This document shows, piece after piece, positions 1-5,236 of a stretch of DNA of 6,044 nt. A model generated the notes under the pieces. It was not told the DNA's origin and did not search any database. It worked only from the letters and a program-made list of their open reading frames with translations. The DNA comes from Alphaproteobacteria bacterium (GTDB taxonomy: Bacteria; Pseudomonadota; Alphaproteobacteria; Rhizobiales; Beijerinckiaceae). The position numbers and the translations under genes are program-made. The stretch covers positions 1 to 6,044 of the forward strand of contig RFZR01000108.1 in the NCBI GenBank assembly GCA_009920595.1, written 5' to 3'. Positions within the stretch are counted from its first letter, which is position 1. Each line of letters begins with the position of its first letter.

Positions 1-977
1 CCATATTGCCAAGGATAGTAATCCTCTTCCTCAATGGAGAATTCGAGATATTTCCCCGCATTGGGAATGGCTCCCAAAAGATGCATCGTGCACATGGTCA
101 CAAGCGACAAATTGGCGGCGTGCGGTGTGATTTTAAATCCGCGTTCAGCCGCCATCGCGCAAATTTTCAGCGTGCGTGTGAGACCGCCGATATACATGAT
201 GTCAGGCTGAACAATATCAACCGCTTTCATATCCATCATCAGTTTGAAAGTGACAAATTCGCAATCTTGCTCGCCTCCGGTGACATCAATCTCAAGCGCT
301 TCGGTCACTTCACGCGTCTGCTCATATTCCCAATAAGGGCAGGGCTCTTCGAAATGCGAGATGCCATTGTCGGCGAGTAACTTTCCGACTTCAATCGCGC
401 GCTTTGGCGAATAGCATGAATTTGCATCGACCAGTTTCGTGATGCCATCGCCCAAGGCTTTGCTGACAGTCGGCACAACCTCTTCTGTGCGGCCCGGCCA
501 TTCATCGCGATCGCGTCCGCATTCCCGCCCTACACGCCATTTAAACGCATCGAAGCCGAAGTGATCACGCAATTTTACAAAACGTTTTGCCTCATCTTCG
601 GGGGTAATATCGCGCTTCATGGATGAAGCATAGGCTCGCAATTTTCCGGGCTTGCCGCCAATCAAAGAGACAACTGGTTTGCCCGCGCGTTTACCCGCCA
701 TGTCCCAAAGCGCGGTATCAAGGCCCGTCATCGCGCGGCGCAGATAAGAGCCTGGATATTTATGTTCACGCTCACCGATGAGATTGAGCGTGTCTTCGAA
801 ATCGAAAGCGTCGGTGCCAAGTGCATGCGGTGCGATTTGACGATGAAAAATGTCGCATGTGATGTCGGAATTATAGGTCGAGACTTGGCCCCATCCGGAC
901 GCGCCCGATTCGCTCGTCGCTTTAACAAAGCCGACAAATTCATTCGAAAATGTTTCGAGCTTAACGAGCTTATCCAT
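1..977 (-). CDS. Mandelate racemase/muconate lactonizing enzyme family protein (enolase superfamily), 3' end outside window
   Basis: I translated the minus strand from ATG at 977-975 and found 325 open codons running off the window at base 1; family members usually have about 370-400 residues, so only the C-terminal tip is missing. It shows the N-terminal capping domain (about 1-115) and the barrel. Visible active-site features are K146-x-R148 on the second strand, metal ligands D184 (VDAN), E210 (FEEP) and E236 (GGEQD), and the Asp-His dyad D259 (QPD) and H286 (TPH). These place it in the mandelate racemase subgroup, whose enzymes take a proton next to a carboxylate and then racemise or dehydrate the acid. 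In mandelate racemase the second barrel motif is KxK; here the second lysine is arginine. It is expected to be cytosolic and Mg-dependent. It lies 11 bases behind the GMC oxidoreductase gene, with an AGGA ribosome site (990-987) overlapping that gene's stop codon. Sugar-acid dehydratase is the likeliest role, but the substrate is unknown. Confidence 0.9.
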   Translation of the reverse strand, partial: MDKLVKLETFSNEFVGFVKATSESGASGWGQVSTYNSDITCDIFHRQIAPHALGTDAFDFEDTLNLIGEREHKYPGSYLRRAMTGLDTALWDMAGKRAGKPVVSLIGGKPGKLRAYASSMKRDITPEDEAKRFVKLRDHFGFDAFKWRVGRECGRDRDEWPGRTEEVVPTVSKALGDGITKLVDANSCYSPKRAIEVGKLLADNGISHFEEPCPYWEYEQTREVTEALEIDVTGGEQDCEFVTFKLMMDMKAVDIVQPDIMYIGGLTRTLKICAMAAERGFKITPHAANLSLVTMCTMHLLGAIPNAGKYLEFSIEEEDYYPWQY

Positions 978-986
978 CTTATCGAA

Positions 987-990
987 TCCT
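987..990 (-). promoter_or_regulatory. Ribosome binding site of the enolase-superfamily gene, overlapping the upstream stop
   Basis: On the minus strand AGGA lies 9 bases before the ATG at 977. Its first two bases are part of the TAG stop of the GMC oxidoreductase gene (991-989). This fixes the ATG at 977 as the start and indicates translational coupling of the two genes in one transcript. Confidence 0.65.
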
Positions 991-2596
991 AATGCTTCAA
1001 AATCATGTCAGCCGCGCGCCAGCCCACCATGATGGCGGGTGCGTTGGTGTTGGCCGACGTGATATTCGGGAAAGATGACGCGTCGACGACGCGTAGATTT
1101 TCAACACCATGTACGCGCAATTCCCGATCAAGCACGCCGCCTTGATGTTCAGGCGCCATGCGGCATGTGCAAGACGGATGATAAACCGAGCCCGAGCGTT
1201 TGCGAAAATCAGCGATCAGTGACTCATCGCTTTCTTTTGACGGATCAAATTTTGGCGGCGCGGATAAAAGCGCTTGCAGTGTTGGTGTATTTTGCACTTG
1301 TCCGATTAAGCGCGCACCTTTGATGACATCGGCGCGATCATGCTCTGTTGCCAAATAATTGAACAGAATTTCCGGCTGCTTCAGGGGATCAGGCGAAGCG
1401 AGTTTCACATGGCCATGGCTTGTTGGACGGCAAGGATTGAAACTCAGAATAAAGCCGGGCCAAGGATCAGGCTCGGTGAGTTTTCTTTTTCCTGCGTTCT
1501 CTGTCGAATAGCTCAGCGGGTTGAAATAGAGCTGCATATCGGGTCGCGTTTGTGACGAAGACGAACGCACGATGCCGCCATATTGATTGACGCTTAAAGA
1601 CAGAGGCCCCGTGCGCGTCAAAACAAATTGAATGCCTGCTGCAATGCGTCCGGCCCATGTGCCAAGCACGGCATTGAGGGTGGGTTCTTTCGCGCGATAA
1701 TAATAATTGATGCCGACATGATCTTCGAGATGAGCGCCTACGGCGTCATTGGCATGAAGAACAGTGATGCCATTCTTTTGTAATACAGCACCTGGACCAA
1801 TGCCCGAGAGTTGCAAGAGGTGTGGTGATTGAATGGCGCCTGCGGAAAGGATCACTTCGCGCGTAGCGTGCGCTTCTTGTGTCATGCCGTCACGACGATA
1901 GCTCACACCTACCGCGCGTTTGCCTTCGAAAAGAATTTTTGTAACTTGCGCTTCGGTGAGGATGGTCAGATTGTTGCGATGTTTGACGGGATGCAGAAAC
2001 GCATCAGCCGATGAGCAGCGCAAACCGCCGCGTGTATTGATGAGGTAGGGGCCAAAACCTTCATCCCCTTGACCCACAGTGCCATCAGCAATCGGTAGAC
2101 CCGCATCACGCGCAGCACCAATGAAGTGGCGCTTCAAAGGATGATAGTCATTTTGACGATCAGAAACTGTCAGTGGGCCTTTGCCATCAATCGTTCCGTC
2201 TTTACGAACATGACGTTCAATCGCCTCAAATGCGGGTTTGACATCCTCCCATCCCCAACCGGGATTTCCCGCATCGCGCCAATCATCAAAATCTGTTTTT
2301 GCACCTCGGCAATAAACCATCGCATTGATGGAGCTTGAGCCACCAATCACTTTGCCGCGCGGCACATAGATTTCGCGATCATTGAGGCCGGGATCTTTTT
2401 CGCCTTCAAAACACCAATTTACATTGCGATCGAAAAAGGTCATTCCATAACCGATCGGTGTGCGGATCCAGAATTTGCGATCACTCCCGCCCGCCTCAAT
2501 CAGCAATATGTTGTGACGCGGATTTTCGCTGAGACGATTGGCAAGCACGCATCCTGCGGAGCCTGCACCCACAATAATGAAATCGAATCTCTGCAC
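989..2596 (-). CDS. GMC family FAD-dependent oxidoreductase (choline dehydrogenase-like)
   Basis: Glucose-methanol-choline family flavoenzyme that oxidises an alcohol group to an aldehyde or ketone. The frame is open back to TTG at 2623, but I choose GTG at 2596, because AGGGGAG (2611-2605) lies 8 bases upstream and the protein then begins directly before the FAD fold. This gives 535 residues, normal for the family. Visible motifs: GAGSAG dinucleotide-binding loop (10-15) with acidic E34 at the end of the second strand; GMC signature 1 (about 79-98, PRGKVIGGSSSINAM); GMC signature 2 (about 253-268, GAIQSPHLLQLSGIGP); catalytic His at H473 (YHPSCTCRM) and the partner Asn at N518 (NTNAP). The usual HPxGTCRM motif has Cys in place of Gly (C476). 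No signal peptide or membrane segment is seen, so it is probably cytoplasmic. It forms a likely operon with the downstream enolase-superfamily gene. Choline is only one possible substrate; neighbours give no betaine pathway, so I assign no symbol. Confidence 0.92.
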   Translation of the reverse strand: MQRFDFIIVGAGSAGCVLANRLSENPRHNILLIEAGGSDRKFWIRTPIGYGMTFFDRNVNWCFEGEKDPGLNDREIYVPRGKVIGGSSSINAMVYCRGAKTDFDDWRDAGNPGWGWEDVKPAFEAIERHVRKDGTIDGKGPLTVSDRQNDYHPLKRHFIGAARDAGLPIADGTVGQGDEGFGPYLINTRGGLRCSSADAFLHPVKHRNNLTILTEAQVTKILFEGKRAVGVSYRRDGMTQEAHATREVILSAGAIQSPHLLQLSGIGPGAVLQKNGITVLHANDAVGAHLEDHVGINYYYRAKEPTLNAVLGTWAGRIAAGIQFVLTRTGPLSLSVNQYGGIVRSSSSQTRPDMQLYFNPLSYSTENAGKRKLTEPDPWPGFILSFNPCRPTSHGHVKLASPDPLKQPEILFNYLATEHDRADVIKGARLIGQVQNTPTLQALLSAPPKFDPSKESDESLIADFRKRSGSVYHPSCTCRMAPEHQGGVLDRELRVHGVENLRVVDASSFPNITSANTNAPAIMVGWRAADMILKH

Positions 2597-2602
2597 GAAA
2601 CA

Positions 2603-2611
2603 CTCTCCCCT
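2603..2611 (-). promoter_or_regulatory. Strong ribosome binding site that decides the GMC gene start
   Basis: AGGGGAGAG on the minus strand is a near-consensus Shine-Dalgarno. It sits inside the longer frame that starts at TTG 2623 and 8 bases before GTG 2596, so it supports the GTG start and removes nine residues from the longest possible protein. Confidence 0.65.
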
Positions 2612-2684
2612 CGCATTGCGCAAAGTTTATGCGCGCCGCGCGCGGTCACACTGTCCGGCAGGCGACATGAAATCAAGGGATCCG

Positions 2685-2700
2685 CGTCGCTTTTGCGACG
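2685..2700 (-). terminator. Short hairpin after modB, weak terminator candidate
   Basis: CGTCGC and GCGACG form a perfect 6-bp stem around a four-base loop, beginning 15 bases after the modB stop codon. There is no run of T after the stem on the minus strand, so intrinsic termination would be weak. Position is the main argument. Confidence 0.3.
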
Positions 2701-2715
2701 GTTTCTGGCGTGGCA

Positions 2716-3376
2716 TCAAGGTCGCGCCACACGGCGCGCCAGGGCTTCAGAAACCAGAAGCCCGATGAAGGAAATCGCAATCGAGACGAGTACGAGTTTG
2801 AAGGCTGGGCCATCACCTGCGGGCGTTTGGATGAGGGCGTAAATCGCCGAGGGGATTGTTTGCGTCTCTCCCGGAATGCTCGAGACAAAAGTGATGGTGG
2901 CGCCAAATTCGCCGAGCGCTTTTGCAAAGCCAATCACCGCACCGGCAATCAGCCCCGGCGCTGAAAGCGGTAGCGTGATCCTGAGAAAGACCGTCACGGG
3001 TGGCGCGCCAAGATTGCGGGCGGAATCTTCAAGCCGTTTATCAACCGCTTCAATGGAGAGGCGGATCGCGCGCACGACGAGCGGGAAGGCCATGACGGCG
3101 GCGGCAAGGGCCGCTCCCGTCCAGCGGAATGCAAAAACGAGCCCGCAACACGCTTCCAATGCGGACCCAAGGACACCGTTGCGGCCAAAAGCCAGGAGCA
3201 AGAGATAGCCAGTAACAACCGGTGGCATCACGAGCGGTAAATGCACAAGCCCGTTGAGGACGGAGTGCCCCGGAAACTTAAAGCGCGCGAGCACAGGTCC
3301 ACAAGGTTGCGACGAGCGCCACTTTGAGGCTCAACAGCAAAGCCGCCACATCGGAGGGTGAAAGAAAAGCGGACAC
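2716..3376 (-). pseudogene. modB: Molybdate ABC transporter permease ModB, frameshifted with loss of the first membrane helix
   Basis: ModB is the inner-membrane channel of the ModABC molybdate importer. The 192-codon frame from 3294 (GTG) to 2716 matches ModB throughout: FPG...LVHLPLVMPPVVTGYLLLL near its start, the EAA cytoplasmic loop (about 89-118, EDSARNLGAPPVTVFLRITLP) that docks on the ATPase, then GEFGATITFVSSIPGETQTIPSA. It lacks the normal N-terminus. That N-terminus is in another frame directly upstream: GTG 3376 to 3302 encodes 25 residues ending in LLLSLKVALVATL, as ModB proteins begin, and this frame stops at TAA 3280-3278. Between the two blocks ModB normally has about 11 residues (33 bases) of helix 1; only 7 bases remain, so about 26 bases are missing. 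The sum of the parts fits the usual length of about 228. The remaining frame has no stop, so the damage is recent or a sequencing or assembly error. No modA or modC flanks it. Confidence 0.8.
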
Positions 3377-3442
3377 GGGACCCGGCGTACCTGAAAATGA
3401 ACCGCATCGGAAAGTCCGACGCTGAAGGAGACTTGCAAACAC

Positions 3443-3456
3443 GCTCCCGCCGGAGC
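3443..3456. repeat. Stem-loop, 5-bp stem with four-base loop (second of a tandem pair)
   Basis: GCTCC-CGCC-GGAGC on the plus strand (loop GGCG on the minus strand) forms a perfect 5-bp stem. It shares the ten-base core TCCGGCGGGA (minus strand) with the hairpin at 3466-3483, nine bases away, so the two look like related copies. Confidence 0.5.
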
Positions 3457-3465
3457 CACCAACCC

Positions 3466-3483
3466 GTTTTCCCGCCGGAAAAC
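3466..3483. terminator. Stem-loop, 7-bp stem with four-base loop, possible luxI 3' end structure
   Basis: GTTTTCC-CGCC-GGAAAAC (plus strand) is a perfect 7-bp stem with a four-base loop, about 80 bases after the luxI stop. As a terminator it is untypical because no T-run follows on the minus strand, but it could mark or protect the luxI mRNA end. Its loop and flanking bases repeat in the neighbouring hairpin. Confidence 0.4.
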
Positions 3484-3564
3484 AGTGAGGATGACGAAAC
3501 AGAGCGGCGCCCGACCTGTCAAGTCGAACGCCGCGATTTAGGGATCAACCGAACCGCCATTGCT

Positions 3565-4206
3565 TCAGGCGGCGAAGAGTCGCCTCGTACTTTGGGGTTC
3601 GAGAACCGAACCTGTTATGCCGCAAGCAGCACGGATTTTGTCGCGCGCTGTTTCGCTGATTTCGAAAAGACCCGCATAGGTCATGCATTCACCAATCCGT
3701 TGCGGACGCCCAATGATTAAAGCTGGGCAGCCTGCACTCCGAAATATTCTCACCATTCGCGCATCGAATACCGAGACAACTTCAGTAAGACCGGCAAGAA
3801 GCCCCACTTCTTCGATGGCTGCCAGTAACTCACCTGTGACAGAACTTAATAGCCGCCCCGGTTCAGGTGTTTCTGCGCCAGGCTCCATCGAGAAGCGCGA
3901 GCTTTCCCAGATTGTTGCGCTTTCAACCACTTCGCCGGGAGGCAAAAGAATGGGGAACACATCACGCAGCATGTTCGGGCCCGTTGTCGGTAAAAGTCGT
4001 AACGAGCCCCGGACATTCCCACTCACTTCATCAACGGAAATGAGATAGAGCGGGTTTTCTTGATCAAAGCGATCTTTCTCAAGGCCATCAACGACATTCA
4101 CATCCCATTTGAGGCGCTCATGAAACACTTTTGCCCTGATGCGGAACATTTTGTTGGTTAAATATGCATAATCAGCTTGTTCATTACCATTGACGAGAAT
4201 GATCAT
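3565..4206 (-). CDS. luxI: LuxI-family acyl-homoserine-lactone synthase
   Basis: Cytoplasmic autoinducer synthase of 213 residues, full length for the family. It joins S-adenosylmethionine to an acyl group, carried by ACP or CoA, to make an N-acyl-homoserine lactone. The invariant residues are all present at their standard spacing: R24, F28, W34, D45, D48, R70 (GSLRLLPTT), F84, E101 and R104 (WESSRF). The ATG at 4206 has the ribosome site AAGGGAG six bases upstream. The gene follows the luxR-type gene on the same strand, 99 bases apart, with a palindromic lux-box candidate in the gap, so positive autoregulation is likely. The acyl side chain cannot be read from the sequence: alphaproteobacterial members include long-chain, branched and aryl-HSL makers. 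The symbol is used generically. Confidence 0.95.
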   Translation of the reverse strand: MIILVNGNEQADYAYLTNKMFRIRAKVFHERLKWDVNVVDGLEKDRFDQENPLYLISVDEVSGNVRGSLRLLPTTGPNMLRDVFPILLPPGEVVESATIWESSRFSMEPGAETPEPGRLLSSVTGELLAAIEEVGLLAGLTEVVSVFDARMVRIFRSAGCPALIIGRPQRIGECMTYAGLFEISETARDKIRAACGITGSVLEPQSTRRLFAA

Positions 4207-4212
4207 TGTTTG

Positions 4213-4235
4213 CTCCCTTGAAATATTAGAGGGAG
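4213..4235 (-). promoter_or_regulatory. luxI ribosome binding site within an inverted repeat
   Basis: On the minus strand CTCCCT (4235-4230) is a perfect complement of AGGGAG (4218-4213), separated by 11 bases. AGGGAG is the core of the luxI Shine-Dalgarno AAGGGAG. In mRNA this 6-bp stem would hide the ribosome site, six bases before the ATG. The complementarity is seen directly; control by it is inferred. Confidence 0.45.
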
Positions 4236-4253
4236 TAAAAGACTAGCAGAGTG

Positions 4254-4282
4254 ATTTTGTTTGCCGACTGTCCGATGTCTCC
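4254..4282 (-). promoter_or_regulatory. Possible luxI promoter
   Basis: GGAGAC (4282-4277), 17 bases, then CAAAAT (4259-4254) gives a poor -35 and a four-of-six -10 element. A start near 4247 would place the palindrome centre (4290) about 43 bases upstream, the usual position of a lux box at activated luxI promoters. The geometry supports it; the boxes themselves are weak. Confidence 0.35.
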
Positions 4283-4298
4283 GTTACCTTAGGTAACG
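4282..4298. promoter_or_regulatory. Lux-box candidate, 17-base palindrome upstream of luxI
   Basis: CGTTACCT-T-AGGTAACG has perfect 8-base arms around one central base. It lies 76 bases before the luxI ATG and 8 bases after the luxR stop. The ACCT...AGGT core resembles classic lux boxes, which are usually 18-20 bases. The alternative, a luxR terminator hairpin, is less likely because the loop would be only 1-3 bases and no T-run follows. Confidence 0.6.
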
Positions 4299-4305
4299 AA
4301 TCGCT

Positions 4306-5055
4306 TTATCTTGGAGGGTTTATGATTCGAAAATGAATCCCCTTGGCGACGGCATGAGCAAGATTGACGGCATTGAGCTTAAAAATAATATTTTCGATGT
4401 GATATCGAACGCCTCGTCTTGTGAGGCCTAAGATCATTGCCGTTTCTTCGCTCGTCTTTCCGCAAGCGGCCCAGTGAAGGCATTCAGCTTCGCGTGGCGT
4501 GAGCTGAATTTGAAGCTCAGAATTTGTATAGGTGCGTAAAACCGATTGGTGAAAAAAGACGGCAAGCGTTTGAAAATCACGAATGTAATTCCGCTTCTTC
4601 GTTGACCATTCTTGCTCATTGGCTTCGCATGTCAGGCTAAACAAAGACATATCGCCATGTCGACCGCGAACCGGAATCGATAATCCTTGATTACCCAGCC
4701 CCGCTTCACGACTTTCGTTGAACAATGAGCGCACCCTTGAATCTCGCCGATCAAAATTTGACCAATCGACTGGTAGGATCGATTTCAGGCCTTGATGAAC
4801 AACGGGATCAACTTCAAGATAATCACTTGCGCGATAATGATTGATCCATTCTTGCGAATAGGTCACTAAAATGTCAGGTTCACTCTTATTCAACGCGCCA
4901 ATGTTAAAGCCCATAAAAGCGAGACTTTTGAGATCGTAGCGTTTAAGCGTATCGGCAAGGACAATTTCAAATTCAGATTTTTTTTGAATCTGATCGATCC
5001 TGTCAATCGTTTCGTTGAATGACTTATCCTCTTGGACCATGGTAGAATCATCCAT
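4306..5055 (-). CDS. luxR: LuxR-family acyl-homoserine-lactone receptor and transcription regulator
   Basis: Quorum-sensing receptor of 249 residues, typical length. The N-terminal autoinducer-binding domain (about 25-175) has the conserved pocket residues W70, Y74, D83, P84 and W98 at exactly the TraR spacing (TraR 57, 61, 70, 71, 85), and a glycine at G124 before IPV. The C-terminal LuxR helix-turn-helix (about 184-240) starts at LTPREAECL, with the invariant E189, L193 and G199; the recognition helix lies near TRRGVRYHIENIIFKL. So the protein should bind the lactone made by the adjacent LuxI and act on the palindrome in between. The ATG at 5055 has no clear ribosome site; a second ATG at 5040 (residue 6) has only a weak GGA upstream, so the exact start is uncertain. 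Its DNA is clearly AT-richer than soxG and modB. Symbol generic. Confidence 0.94.
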   Translation of the reverse strand: MDDSTMVQEDKSFNETIDRIDQIQKKSEFEIVLADTLKRYDLKSLAFMGFNIGALNKSEPDILVTYSQEWINHYRASDYLEVDPVVHQGLKSILPVDWSNFDRRDSRVRSLFNESREAGLGNQGLSIPVRGRHGDMSLFSLTCEANEQEWSTKKRNYIRDFQTLAVFFHQSVLRTYTNSELQIQLTPREAECLHWAACGKTSEETAMILGLTRRGVRYHIENIIFKLNAVNLAHAVAKGIHFRIINPPR

Positions 5056-5236
5056 TAAAGCGCCAAAAAATAAACCAACGAGAGACGGCGTTCGTCACGT
5101 GACAAGCGGACGATGAGGATACCAAATCAATAAAAAAGAACAATGAAAAATCAGAACAGATTGATTGATAAATACTTTATCTGACTCAACTTTCTAAACA
5201 TGCTTTGTTTTATGCAATCTATAGTTGAGAGATGAA
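5056..5236. other. AT-rich soxG-luxR intergenic region with inverted repeats
   Basis: No gene is seen here. It should hold the end of the sox transcript and the luxR promoter. A possible promoter on the minus strand is TTGTTC, 16 bases, TATCCT (within about 5110-5145). Inverted repeats: GTCACGTGAC (5094-5103), GATAAA/TTTATC (5167-5181), and CTCAACT (5185-5191) with AGTTGAG (5223-5229), a 7-bp stem over a 31-base loop. None has a T-run that would make a clear terminator. Confidence 0.45.
5094..5103. promoter_or_regulatory. Perfect 10-base palindrome upstream of luxR, possible operator
   Basis: GTCACGTGAC lies 39 bases before the luxR ATG, downstream of the tentative luxR promoter. It differs from the palindrome before luxI, so it would be bound by another regulator if it is functional. 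Confidence 0.3.

Larger units (their letters stand above)
2597..2715 (-). other. Intergenic region between modB remnant and GMC gene
   Basis: This 119-base spacer contains no modC start or other recognisable coding segment. It holds a 6-bp hairpin (2685-2700), a GC-rich stretch, and a 5-bp inverted repeat GCGCA/TGCGC (2618-2622 and 2630-2634) just before the GMC ribosome site. An imperfect TGTC...GACA dyad (about 2652-2667) could be an operator for the GMC unit, but that is only a guess. No convincing -35/-10 pair is seen. Confidence 0.4.
3377..3564. other. Non-coding stretch between luxI and modB with two hairpins
   Basis: I read all minus-strand frames and found no recognisable protein: no ModA C-terminus, which would be expected before modB in an intact operon, and no other family. 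A 63-codon open frame covers part of it, but its translation looks random and it runs through the modB N-terminal block in the wrong frame. The two stem-loops at 3443-3483 are the only clear structure. Confidence 0.5.

Noticed and set aside
6..380. Plus-strand open frame of 124 codons at the left edge
   Set aside because: It lies opposite the conserved barrel region of the enolase-superfamily gene, including the QPD and TPH motifs, so it is a shadow.
3331..3522. A 63-codon open frame on the minus strand between luxI and modB
   Set aside because: It overlaps the true ModB N-terminal block in another frame, matches no family I know, has no ribosome site, and runs through both hairpins.
3494..3523. 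TTGACA motif on the minus strand as a promoter for modB
   Set aside because: A perfect -35-like hexamer, but the region 16-18 bases downstream (TTTCGT) is no -10 element.
3358..4048. Plus-strand open frames of 120 and 121 codons opposite luxI and the modB upstream region
   Set aside because: Low-complexity, Ser/Arg/Thr-rich translations complementary to well-supported minus-strand genes; typical shadows.
4282..4298. The 17-base palindrome as a luxR terminator
   Set aside because: The loop would be only one to three bases and no T-run follows on the minus strand; position and symmetry fit a regulator site better.
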